DNA of 8,759 nt from Candidatus Delongbacteria bacterium (GTDB taxonomy: Bacteria; CAIWAD01; BS150m-G50). The notes under the pieces were generated by a model, which worked only from the letters and a program-made list of their open reading frames with translations, was not told the origin of the DNA and did not search any database. A program made the translations under genes and the position numbers. This document shows positions 1 through 7,375 of this stretch, one piece after another; position 1 is the first letter of the stretch; every line of letters starts with the position of its first letter. The stretch spans positions 1-8,759 of the forward strand of contig JADHUQ010000097.1 in NCBI GenBank assembly GCA_016784425.1, read 5' to 3'.

Positions 1-368
1 TACCAGATGCCGGCACCCAGCATCCAGAAACCGCTATCGGTCATGTTGTAATAATAGTAGTAGTTATAGGTTCCTTCTTCATCTTCCACAAAGCGGCAGC
101 AGTTGGCGTCCGGAAAGTCAGCAATGAGTGGCGTCTCCGCCGGATCCACCCAGAGCCCGGTATCACTGTATTCGGTTACCATGGCGCTGTAGTTCCAGTT
201 CTGGCCGGCTCCGGGTGAACCGAGATCGACCGCCACGCCATCATCGGTAGTCTCATAGGTGTCACAGGTTCCCGGTTGGATGGGCACATCGCTGCCGTAA
301 ATTATGATCTGTGCGTTGAGCCAGACCGGCAGTGCAACCAGGCATAGACAGGTTAACAGATTCCGCAT
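1..368 (-). CDS. Secreted protein of unknown function, N-terminal part (runs off left edge)
   Basis: An open frame of about 122 codons runs from an ATG at 368 down to the window edge with no stop. The first ~19 residues (MRNLLTCLCLVALPVWLNA, then Q) form a clear Sec signal peptide: a basic start, a hydrophobic core and an N-A-Q cleavage region. The mature part reads YGSDVPIQPGTCDTYE, then a GSPGAGQNWNYSA segment, then ADFPDANCC and a tyrosine-rich NYYYYYN stretch before GFWMLGAG. From memory, this pattern (a 'GSPGxNQxWNFS' segment followed by 'FPxAN') recurs at the N-termini of type IX-secreted proteins in Bacteroidota and relatives; its function is unknown. The catalytic or sorting parts, if any, lie outside the window. 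ATGs at 383, 374 and 368 share the frame. I chose 368 because GGGAG at 379-375 lies six bases upstream of it; ATG 374 abuts the ribosome-binding site and ATG 383 lies before it. Confidence 0.85.
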   Translation of the reverse strand, partial: MRNLLTCLCLVALPVWLNAQIIIYGSDVPIQPGTCDTYETTDDGVAVDLGSPGAGQNWNYSAMVTEYSDTGLWVDPAETPLIADFPDANCCRFVEDEEGTYNYYYYYNMTDSGFWMLGAGIW

Positions 369-374
369 TTTCAT

Positions 375-379
375 CTCCC
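375..379 (-). promoter_or_regulatory. Ribosome binding site deciding the start at 368
   Basis: On the minus strand GGGAG at 379-375 is a good Shine-Dalgarno core. It directly touches ATG 374 (spacing 0) but lies six bases from ATG 368. This favours the later in-frame start, giving a shorter signal peptide that begins MRNLL. Confidence 0.55.
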
Positions 380-414
380 ACATTTTGAAAATCAGCTTTG
401 TCAAACGGTACCTT

Positions 415-449
415 CGTTTCATAATATAATGACAGTATAAGAAATTGAA
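415..449 (-). promoter_or_regulatory. AT-rich candidate promoter for the secreted protein gene at 368
   Basis: The stretch is sharply AT-rich against GC-rich surroundings. On the minus strand TTCAAT (449-444) is followed after 17 bases by TATTAT (426-421), a weak -35 and a fair -10 of sigma-70 type. TATACT at 439-434 is an alternative -10. Transcription would start near 414 and give a leader of about 45 bases. The match is loose, and promoter consensus in this lineage may differ from the E. coli one. Confidence 0.3.
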
Positions 450-455
450 CAGCCC

Positions 456-475
456 AAAAAGTTGGCGTCAGCGCC
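456..475 (-). terminator. Weak rho-independent terminator-like hairpin after the metallophosphoesterase gene
   Basis: Reading the minus strand past the stop at 501, GGCG-CTGA-CGCC (475-464) forms a 4-bp GC stem with a 4-base loop. AAC and a run of five T (460-456) follow. Its place between the phosphoesterase stop and the promoter-like region of the next minus-strand gene fits a terminator. The stem is short, so it may be weak or fortuitous. Confidence 0.35.
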
Positions 476-500
476 CTCGACGGTAGTTCAGGAGCTGAAA

Positions 501-1646
501 CTACTGCTGCGGCAAAAGGTCGATGACAGTAAGTTCAGCCGGAGCCAGAACACGGATCGGTGGTCCCCAGGTTCCGGTACCGCGACTGACATACACCCAG
601 CTTTCACTCTCCAGCCTGGTCAGACCGACCGGCAAACGATAAAACAGCCTGGTCAGCAGGTTGAAAGGAAAGATCTGGCCACCATGGGTGTGGCCCGACA
701 ACTGTAGATCAAACAGCGGTCGGGAGGTTGGATCGACCACCGGTTGATGTTTCAGCAACAGGGTGAATCTGGTCGGAGGTAATCCCTGCAGCAGCTGTTG
801 CTCCGGCAGGACAGCTGTGGCACGTTGACGGGTGACCGCCGGATCATCCACCCCGGCGATGGAGAGAAATTCTCCGATCTGTTCCCCTGCTCCACTGAGC
901 ATCCTGAATCCGATTCCTCGGACAAAGCTGTTTACCTGACTGAGACCGGCATAGGCTTCATGGTTACCGGTCACTGCATACGTACCCAGAGGAGCCTGCA
1001 GACCCATAAGCTGGTCCGCAATCACATCCTCCGGATCAAGCGCCATGTCGATCAGATCACCGGTGGAGACAATCAGATCCGGTTTCAGAGCATTGATCCT
1101 TGACACCAACCGGCTCAAACGGGACAGATCAGTGAAGTGACCCAGATGCAAATCTGATATCTGGATGATGCGGATCGACCGGGGGCTTCCGTTCAGTTTG
1201 GCACTGCTCAGCTCCAGCTGTACCAGGTTCACCCGACGTGCCGCGAAAAATCCGTAAAGGGCCACCACGAGCGCCAGCAACAGTGCAAGCAGAGTGCCCC
1301 GGGCGGCTGTCAGCAGCCAGGGACCGTCGAGCTGCGGCAAAAACCGGTGGAGAATTGAGGCTAGCCCGCGGTAGAGGTCAAGAGCCAGCAGGGCACTGAA
1401 GAGCAGGAAAACGACACCCATCCAGCTGAACCCGATCCAGGCCATCGGTGCGGCGATCCGGATCACACCGTTGTGAATCAATACCTCCACCAACAGCGGC
1501 AGCAGGAGGAGCAGGCAGAGCAGCAGTGCCAGCAACCAGTGCCATCCGGGCAACAGTATTACCAGGCGCCGGTACACATACAGATGCATGCCACCATAGA
1601 GCGATACAAAAACCGCTATGAAGAGGAGGAGCTGATAAAGCTTCAT
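501..1646 (-). CDS. Membrane-anchored calcineurin-like metallophosphoesterase (YkuE/YaeI-like)
   Basis: This 381-residue protein has a hydrophobic N-terminal part with about four membrane helices (roughly 3-25, 33-56, 66-90, 113-136), then a calcineurin-like phosphoesterase domain from ~158 to the end. All the metal-site motifs of the superfamily are visible: DLHLG (D165, H167), GDLID (D197), GNHE (N228, H229), KHQP (H300) and GHTHGGQ (H319, H321). The site should bind two metal ions and looks intact. The layout of N-terminal helices plus a catalytic domain resembles YkuE/YaeI-type enzymes, some of which act on lipid substrates such as UDP-diacylglucosamine; the substrate here cannot be told from sequence. 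The active site could face either side of the membrane. The start at 1646 has a GAGAG ribosome site (1660-1656) nine bases upstream. The HsmA-like gene lies 95 bp upstream on the same strand, so cotranscription is possible. Confidence 0.93.
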   Translation of the reverse strand: MKLYQLLLFIAVFVSLYGGMHLYVYRRLVILLPGWHWLLALLLCLLLLLPLLVEVLIHNGVIRIAAPMAWIGFSWMGVVFLLFSALLALDLYRGLASILHRFLPQLDGPWLLTAARGTLLALLLALVVALYGFFAARRVNLVQLELSSAKLNGSPRSIRIIQISDLHLGHFTDLSRLSRLVSRINALKPDLIVSTGDLIDMALDPEDVIADQLMGLQAPLGTYAVTGNHEAYAGLSQVNSFVRGIGFRMLSGAGEQIGEFLSIAGVDDPAVTRQRATAVLPEQQLLQGLPPTRFTLLLKHQPVVDPTSRPLFDLQLSGHTHGGQIFPFNLLTRLFYRLPVGLTRLESESWVYVSRGTGTWGPPIRVLAPAELTVIDLLPQQ

Positions 1647-1686
1647 CGCTGTTGTCTCTCTGTTTCAGTGACACGGGCAAGTCAAT

Positions 1687-1700
1687 CCAGTCCGGACTGG
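1687..1700. promoter_or_regulatory. Perfect 14-bp palindrome upstream of the metallophosphoesterase gene
   Basis: CCAGTCCGGACTGG is its own reverse complement. It lies 41-54 bases before the phosphoesterase start, in the 95-bp gap after the HsmA-like gene. No T-run follows on either strand, so it is not a classic terminator. An operator for a dimeric regulator or an mRNA hairpin are the options; chance in GC-rich DNA is also possible. Confidence 0.3.
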
Positions 1701-1741
1701 GTGAGGCTGTTGGAATCCCGGGCAGGTCACCGGTTCCGGTA

Positions 1742-2122
1742 TCAGCCGCACATCCCCAGGAAGATACCACCCACGTAGGGTACCAGCCAGATTATCCAGA
1801 CGATCAGGCTGTAACGGTGGAAACCGCGGCGTGCCTCTTCACTGCCACGGCGTATGACCCAGCTGGCCCAGCCGGCATGAAGCAGCATCAGCCAGAGTGC
1901 AAGCTGGCCGGTAAAAGTATGGAGATCCAGCAGACTGAAACTATCATCAGAGATGAGGTGCATCAGCCAGGTTCCACTGACATCAAAACTGAAGCCGATC
2001 CAGAACGCAAACAGGTGCCAGGGTTTCAGATAGCTGGCGATCCGTTCCGCCCAGACACCGAGCGAGTAGAAGAAGAGGGCGAGCGTGATGAGGGTAATTG
2101 AATTGATCAATGATGATGTCAT
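1742..2122 (-). CDS. HsmA-like (TIGR03987-type) four-helix membrane protein
   Basis: This 126-residue protein has four predicted membrane helices at about 7-25, 34-56, 68-90 and 102-124. From memory it matches the small integral-membrane family annotated as TIGR03987 or HsmA family: F-YSLGVWAER after the first helix, KPWHL entering the second, FDVSGTWLMH at its end, LHTFTG and LHAGWASW in the third, and FHRYSLIVWIIWLVPY in the fourth. Full length agrees with the family. Its function is not established to my knowledge. Histidines H55, H68, H82 and H102 sit in or at the ends of helices, and H68/H82 are 14 residues apart, as paired heme ligands are in cytochrome b helices; a heme role is only inference. 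The start is the ATG at 2122; the ribosome site is weak (GGGA about eight bases upstream). It probably leads a two-gene unit with the phosphoesterase. Confidence 0.8.
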   Translation of the reverse strand: MTSSLINSITLITLALFFYSLGVWAERIASYLKPWHLFAFWIGFSFDVSGTWLMHLISDDSFSLLDLHTFTGQLALWLMLLHAGWASWVIRRGSEEARRGFHRYSLIVWIIWLVPYVGGIFLGMCG

Positions 2123-2422
2123 GACAGGTTCCCGGAGAATTCCAGATTGCTTTTACGGTTGCTGTTCACCAGATCAGCAGCTGAACAGAGTTGCTGCGAA
2201 CAGTGATGAAGGTGATATGATAAGAGATTTTTCAACAAATATCAGCGAATATGGTCAGGGCGATTCGATCATCTGCACCAGTGGGGAGACAGTTTACATT
2301 GCAAAGGAGTTGAGCCTGTGGTCTGTTTGTCATAACTTCCTGCGTACTCCGGAGCCGACAGCCACCGGCACTCCAGACCCGGTCGAAAGTTCATCCACTA
2401 TCAGATAAACTGCGAGGTCATA
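2123..2422. other. Divergent intergenic region, 300 bp
   Basis: This region separates two genes that point away from each other, so it should hold both promoters. I see an inverted repeat at 2162-2188, an AT-rich patch at 2221-2252, and a weak sigma-70-like pair for the plus-strand gene (TTGAGC at 2310-2315, 17-base spacer, TAACTT at 2333-2338). The only notable reading frame is a 64-codon plus-strand one from ATG 2217 to a stop ending at 2408; its composition looks non-coding and I do not call it. No RNA gene or riboswitch was recognised. Confidence 0.5.
2162..2188. repeat. Inverted repeat CTGTTCA / TGAACAG in the divergent promoter region
   Basis: CTGTTCA (2162-2168) and TGAACAG (2182-2188) are perfect 7-bp complements around 13 bases. 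A third half-site, GAACAG, follows at 2198-2203, embedded in a GCTGCGAACAG stretch similar to GCAGCTGAACAG just before it. This could be an operator cluster or a leader hairpin. No known regulator site was recognised with confidence. Confidence 0.3.
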
Positions 2423-5400
2423 ATGTGTATAGTGAGGATTTGTCTCACAGCCCTGGTACTGCTTCTGGGGACGATCACCGGGCTGACACAGCCGCTCAAC
2501 GGGCTCTACGATCTGGGGGGCGGCAACAATGACTACAGCAGTTTTAACCAGGCGGTGCTGGCGTTGCAGAGCTTCGGTGTTTCCGGTCCGGTCAGCTTCG
2601 CCGTCTATGGCGGTGACTATAATGAAGCGATCACTCTGACTGAGATCATCGGTGCCGATGCGACCAGTACCATCACTTTCAGCGATGCTTCCGGGCAGGC
2701 CCATCTCAACTACAATGGTCCCCAGGTGAATGCGGTTATCACCCTGGACGGCGCTGATTACTTCACCTTCGACGGGATTGACCTTACGGCCGGTAATGAC
2801 ACCCGTAAATGTGTACGGCTGGAAAACACGGCACAGAATAACTGCTTTCTCAACGCGACCTACACCGGCAACGGAACCGGCAGTTCCATCAGTCATGTCG
2901 GTTACGCTCTGGGGGCTAACAACGACCACAACCGCTTTGCCAACCTGGTTATCAGCGACGCGCGTGTCGGGTTCCGCTTCACCTCCTATAGCGGTACCGG
3001 CCAGCAGTCACGCGGTATCATCATCGAGAACTGTCAGATCCATGATGTCTGGAACGGCGTTTACAGCTACTACCAGGAAGCGATGACTGTACGACACAAC
3101 GACATTCAACTGAACGCACCCGGTAACACCGGCAGCGGCTGGGGAGTTCACATCGACACGCAACTGGCCGGTGACACCACCTGGTTTTACGGCAACAGTG
3201 TCCATAACATCGTCACCAGTGGTGGTTCTTCCGGATCCGGCCTGGGACGGATCGATCCCAGCAGTGGTGTCGCGATGGTATTTAATAACTTCTGCTACGA
3301 TTTTCAAACCAGCGGGACCGCCCAGATCAGGGCGATCTACGCAGAAGCTGGTGACTGTAATATCTGGTTCAACAGTATCCGCATCGACGATGTGGTCTCG
3401 ACCGGCAATACCATGAACCTCTATTGCGGATCCTCCAGTGGTGTCCATGATATACGCAACAACATATTTTTCAATGCCGAGGGAAACAACACCACTTATG
3501 GCTTTTATGCACTGCTGGAGTCATATGCCCCCGACCTGCTGGATTACAATGTCTGGCAGGGGAGCGGCGGCAATTACCTGCTGGGAAAAATCGGTTCCAA
3601 CACTTATGGGGACCTGACAGCGCTGCAACAGGGAACAGAGCTGGAAGCAAACGGTCTGGAGGGTGATCCCGGCTTCACCAGTCAGCAGGATCTCCATATC
3701 GCCGACACCGAGGGGTTGGTAAGTAACAACGGTATCTCAATCGCCCTGATCACGCATGATATTGACGAGGACACCCGGGGTGTCGATCCGGATCGGGGGG
3801 CTGACGAGTACTATTACCTGGCACCGGCAGCGGATTACGCGTTGCTGGCGATTCTGAACCCGCAGGAGTTGTACCCGGAGCTGACTGAATTCATCATCCA
3901 GGCGCGGGTGAAAAACCGTGGCTCTGAGCAGCAGATCGATACACCGGTGCGGCTCTTTTTCGCTGACGAGTTACAGGACGAGGTCCTGGTGAGCCTGCTC
4001 CCGGAGCAGACCGATACCGTGGACTTCAGCTGGACTACACCGGCGGCCCCTGCTGCGGGCAATCTGGAAGTGCAGGCCTTCCTGGAGGGGGATGCCGATC
4101 CCACCAATGACAGTCTGCTGGTAGCGGTAACCGTAGTGGGATTACCGCTGCATGGCCTGTTCACCATCGGGGGTGATAGTGGCGATTATACTGATTTCAG
4201 CAGTGCTGTGTCTGACCTGGAGCTGCGTGGTATCGATGCCTCCGTCACCTTTGAAGTTCAGGGTACCCTCTATCAGGAACAGGTGACGATTGGAGCGGTA
4301 GCCGGTGCTTCGACGATCAACACCATCACTTTCATTGAAGCGCCCGCAGCACGCGAACCGGTTTCACTCAGTTGGAACAGCGGTGCCGGAACCCTGGTCC
4401 TGAGCGGCGCCCACTACCTGACTTTCGATGGTATCGACATCACCGCTACCAACAGCAATACCCGGGCTCTGGCCTTGAACGGCAACTGTGATTACAATAC
4501 GATCCGCAACTGCCTGATTACCGGCTCCAGTGTCTCCGGGACCAGCTTTTACGGTGTGTATCTCAGTGGCGGTAACAACGATTTCAATACACTGGACAAT
4601 ATCACGGTTAGCGGTGCTGGATCCGGGATCCGTCTCTCCGGCAGCACCGGCGATCCAGATATGGGTAATGTGATACGAAACAGTACCGTGCTGGAGGGAA
4701 AATACGCTGTCTATCTCGAGCAGCAGGATAACCTGGAGTTCCATCATTGCGACATTCAACCTGGCTGGACGGGGGCGGCAACCGAGGTCTACGGTTTCTA
4801 TATCGGCACCAACAACGGGGGTGAAATCACCCTCAGTCACAACCGAATCCACAATATTCGTACCAGCGGCACCGCCAATGCCATACGCAGCAGCACTGGC
4901 AGCAGCGGTTATCTGACTGCCACCAACAACTTTATTTACGATTTTCAGGTCAACGGCAGCAGCTCGGTGTATGGACTGCGGGTGGCAGGGGGTAACGCAG
5001 CGTTCCTCTTCAACAACCTGCTGATAAACGACGGGGGCAGCAGCGGCAACTCCTACGGCTACTACCAGAGCGGTTCTGCGATCGTCGCTACCCTGCGGAA
5101 CAATATCCTGGCGGTAAACGAAGCGGTTGCCCCCTGCTGGAGTATCTACCGGGTTAACGGTGCGCTCGACAGCGACTACAACTGTTACTACAGTGAGGGA
5201 CCGGGTGCCGGATACAACCTGGGGTACGATGGTGGCAACCTGTCAGACCTGGCAGCCTGGCAGACAGCCACCGGACAGGACAACAACTCCCTCTGGGGCG
5301 ATCCCGGTTTTGTCGGGAGTGACAATCTGCATATCCAACCCGGTTTCGGATTACTCGATGGGGTCGGTCTGGAGATTGCCGGAATCACTACAGATTTCGA

Positions 5401-7354
5401 CGATGAGGTGCGGGGAATCCCACCCGACCTGGGCGCGGACGAATATGAGTACGATGCCCAGCAACATGATTTCAGCGTCAACAGTTTTATCAATCTGGGG
5501 GATAGCTTTCTGGCCGGTACCGTTTACCCGATAGAGGTTGAAGTGGAAAACCTGGGGACCGCTGATGAAACCGACTGTCCGGTCCTGTTGTACTACAACC
5601 AGCTGCTGCAGGATACGCAACTGGTAACGCTGGGTTCAGGTGCACAGGACACGGTGACCTTCAGCTGGACGACACCTGATGTTGGATTCCAGATCGGCGA
5701 ACTGGCAGCGATCGCCAACCTCCCAGGTGACAGTTATGCGGCCAACGACACAGTGCTGGCGGAAGTGCTGATTTATGGTGCCCCCATGAGTGGGAATTAC
5801 GATCTGGGTGGTGGCAATCTCGACTTTGCTGATTTCCAGCAGGCGGTCACCTCACTGCTGCTGCGGGGGGTATCCGGTGAGGTTACCATAAACTGTTACG
5901 ATGGCACTTATACCGGACCGCTGGAACTACCGGCTATAACTGGGAGTGGTGTCAACAACCAGGTCACCTTTCGGGCCAACCAGTCCCGGGACCTGGTGAT
6001 ACTGACAGCAACCGGTGGCGAACAGGTACTCTACCTCAACGGCGCTGACTTTATCAACTTTGACGCAATCAACCTGACAGCCACCGCTGCCTGTGATGTC
6101 TGTCTCTATATCGCCAACGACGCGGACAATAACAGTTTCAGCAATCTCGCCATCAGCGGACGGGATGAAATGAGTACCTCGGTGCGTGGCGTGAAAATCG
6201 ATTTTGAGAGCAACGACAACCTGCTGTTCGACAATATCACCGTAAGCGGTTGTTACTACGGTATCCGCAACGAAGGGGGATCGAGCTACAGCCAGAACCT
6301 GGAGGTGCGCAACAGCACAATTCTCGACGCCCGCTACGGATGCTATCTCGACAATGCCAACCAGGTGCGGATCCATCACAACGATATTCAGCCGGGAACC
6401 GACGGCAGCGGTGCCCATACCTACGGTGTTTACATTTCCTCACTGGGCGGCGAGAACGTGATACATGTCTACAACAACCGCTTCCACAATATCCGTAACG
6501 GACACAGCACCGATTTCTACACCGTCGCGGCGGTGGAATCTCACCCGACTTCCGAGGCCGTGGCGTATATCTACAATAACTTCGTATACGATTTCACGGT
6601 AACAGCTGCGAAGATCCACGCCTTCCATCTCGGATCCGGCACCAGCTATCTGTATCACAACAGTGTCCTGCTGAACGATGTCGAGGCGTCCACGGAAATC
6701 GCCGGTCTTTACATCGGGACCGGAAGCGCCCTGCTGGCTGATAACATCTTTGTGCTGGGGGAAGCGGAAGCGCCCTGTTACGGGATCATGCGGAGTGGTC
6801 TGGCTACTCTGAACAGTGACTACAACTGTTTCCACGGCAGTGGACCCGGTTTCAACACAGCCAGCGATGGCGGCACCCCCTACCCCACACTGGCCGACTG
6901 GCAGCTACTCGGTTACGACGTCAACAGTATCGCCGGGGATCCCGGTTATATCAGCGAGCAGGATCTGCATATCGATCCTGATAGCGGTACCATCGAAGGA
7001 ATGGGTATTGCCATCCCGCTGGTTACTTTTGATTTCGATGATGAACTGCGGGGAGATCCGCCGGATATCGGGGCTGACGAGTACGAGTATTACAGCGGTC
7101 CTGATGCGGTGGATGATCTGGTGATCACTATTTCAGGAGAAGATGCCTACCTGACCTGGACAGCTGTGCCAGAGGCCACCAGCTACCGGATTTATCTCTC
7201 CAACTACCCCTACGGGATTTTTGAACTGCTGGGGGTAACCTCGGAACCGGCTTATCTCGATGTGGGTGTGGTGAGTGGTGAGGTCGGTCTTTTTTACCAG
7301 GTGACCAGCAGTGATGTGGAGGTAAGGCTGGCAGGGGATAAACCGGCTGAATAA
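2423..7354 (+). CDS. Giant secreted protein with three tandem beta-helix modules, CARDB-like linkers and a C-terminal FN3-like domain
   Basis: The protein has 1643 residues. Residues 1 to about 22 are a signal peptide (MCIVR then a hydrophobic ICLTALVLLLG core). Three homologous modules of about 546-551 residues follow, from 24, 575 and 1121. Each opens with a G-Y/F-D/T-(L/I)-GG-x-D-(Y/F) segment, continues as a right-handed parallel beta-helix rich in NN, HN and DN turns (marker phrases HNDIQ, N-x-HNI, NNFxYDF, LHI), and closes on GADEY (from 459, 1004, 1550). Modules 1 and 2 are each followed by a CARDB/Ig-like domain (about 470-573 and 1015-1119) with a shared FSWTTP strand. Module 3 instead leads to a fibronectin-III-like domain (about 1560-1634, LTWTAVPEATSYRIY). 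Beta-helix proteins of this kind are often adhesins or polysaccharide-binding or -cleaving proteins; no catalytic residues could be assigned. No NPFNP sorting tail is present, and the chain ends LAGDKPAE. The start at ATG 2423 has GAGGT (2414-2418) four bases upstream and places the signal peptide correctly. Confidence 0.9.
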   Translation: MCIVRICLTALVLLLGTITGLTQPLNGLYDLGGGNNDYSSFNQAVLALQSFGVSGPVSFAVYGGDYNEAITLTEIIGADATSTITFSDASGQAHLNYNGPQVNAVITLDGADYFTFDGIDLTAGNDTRKCVRLENTAQNNCFLNATYTGNGTGSSISHVGYALGANNDHNRFANLVISDARVGFRFTSYSGTGQQSRGIIIENCQIHDVWNGVYSYYQEAMTVRHNDIQLNAPGNTGSGWGVHIDTQLAGDTTWFYGNSVHNIVTSGGSSGSGLGRIDPSSGVAMVFNNFCYDFQTSGTAQIRAIYAEAGDCNIWFNSIRIDDVVSTGNTMNLYCGSSSGVHDIRNNIFFNAEGNNTTYGFYALLESYAPDLLDYNVWQGSGGNYLLGKIGSNTYGDLTALQQGTELEANGLEGDPGFTSQQDLHIADTEGLVSNNGISIALITHDIDEDTRGVDPDRGADEYYYLAPAADYALLAILNPQELYPELTEFIIQARVKNRGSEQQIDTPVRLFFADELQDEVLVSLLPEQTDTVDFSWTTPAAPAAGNLEVQAFLEGDADPTNDSLLVAVTVVGLPLHGLFTIGGDSGDYTDFSSAVSDLELRGIDASVTFEVQGTLYQEQVTIGAVAGASTINTITFIEAPAAREPVSLSWNSGAGTLVLSGAHYLTFDGIDITATNSNTRALALNGNCDYNTIRNCLITGSSVSGTSFYGVYLSGGNNDFNTLDNITVSGAGSGIRLSGSTGDPDMGNVIRNSTVLEGKYAVYLEQQDNLEFHHCDIQPGWTGAATEVYGFYIGTNNGGEITLSHNRIHNIRTSGTANAIRSSTGSSGYLTATNNFIYDFQVNGSSSVYGLRVAGGNAAFLFNNLLINDGGSSGNSYGYYQSGSAIVATLRNNILAVNEAVAPCWSIYRVNGALDSDYNCYYSEGPGAGYNLGYDGGNLSDLAAWQTATGQDNNSLWGDPGFVGSDNLHIQPGFGLLDGVGLEIAGITTDFDDEVRGIPPDLGADEYEYDAQQHDFSVNSFINLGDSFLAGTVYPIEVEVENLGTADETDCPVLLYYNQLLQDTQLVTLGSGAQDTVTFSWTTPDVGFQIGELAAIANLPGDSYAANDTVLAEVLIYGAPMSGNYDLGGGNLDFADFQQAVTSLLLRGVSGEVTINCYDGTYTGPLELPAITGSGVNNQVTFRANQSRDLVILTATGGEQVLYLNGADFINFDAINLTATAACDVCLYIANDADNNSFSNLAISGRDEMSTSVRGVKIDFESNDNLLFDNITVSGCYYGIRNEGGSSYSQNLEVRNSTILDARYGCYLDNANQVRIHHNDIQPGTDGSGAHTYGVYISSLGGENVIHVYNNRFHNIRNGHSTDFYTVAAVESHPTSEAVAYIYNNFVYDFTVTAAKIHAFHLGSGTSYLYHNSVLLNDVEASTEIAGLYIGTGSALLADNIFVLGEAEAPCYGIMRSGLATLNSDYNCFHGSGPGFNTASDGGTPYPTLADWQLLGYDVNSIAGDPGYISEQDLHIDPDSGTIEGMGIAIPLVTFDFDDELRGDPPDIGADEYEYYSGPDAVDDLVITISGEDAYLTWTAVPEATSYRIYLSNYPYGIFELLGVTSEPAYLDVGVVSGEVGLFYQVTSSDVEVRLAGDKPAE
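2492..4144 (+). repeat. Module 1 of the triplicated secreted protein (residues 24-574)
   Basis: This is the first copy. It begins PLNGLYDLGGG; its beta-helix part ends at GADEY (residues 459-463), and a CARDB-like domain runs to VVG at 573. Marker phrases are RHNDIQ, NSVHNI and NNFCYDF. The CARDB strand TTCAGCTGGAC (4025-4035) is identical in DNA to that of copy 2 at 5660-5670. Confidence 0.85.
4145..5782 (+). repeat. Module 2 of the triplicated secreted protein (residues 575-1120)
   Basis: This is the second copy. It begins PLHGLFTIGGDSGDY; its beta-helix part ends at GADEY (1004-1008), and a CARDB-like domain runs to IYG at 1119. Marker phrases are HHCDIQPG, NRIHNIRTSG and NNFIYDF. The order of the phrases matches copy 1 throughout, showing whole-module duplication and not only scattered coil repeats. 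Confidence 0.85.
5783..7093 (+). repeat. Module 3 of the triplicated secreted protein (residues 1121-1557), without CARDB-like domain
   Basis: This is the third copy. It begins PMSGNYDLGGG, and its beta-helix part ends at GADEYEYY (1550-1557). Marker phrases are HHNDIQPG, NRFHNIRNG and NNFVYDF. The CARDB-like domain seen after copies 1 and 2 is absent and a fibronectin-III-like domain takes its place. The copy therefore covers only the beta-helix portion of the unit. Confidence 0.83.
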
Positions 7355-7375
7355 GCCTGCGCAAGATACCGCTGA

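Noticed and set aside
462..1103. Plus-strand frames opposite the metallophosphoesterase
   Set aside because: They lie antisense to a gene with a complete set of catalytic motifs and show no recognisable features of their own.
2217..2408. 64-codon plus-strand frame in the divergent intergenic region, with AAGGTG just before its ATG
   Set aside because: Its composition lacks the character of the neighbouring genes, the ribosome site is too close, no domain or signal is visible, and it sits where promoters are expected.
2330..6835. Several minus-strand frames of 80-200 codons opposite the giant gene
   Set aside because: They are antisense shadows of a repetitive, moderately GC-rich coding sequence; their valine/isoleucine-rich content mirrors the sense-strand aspartate and asparagine codons.
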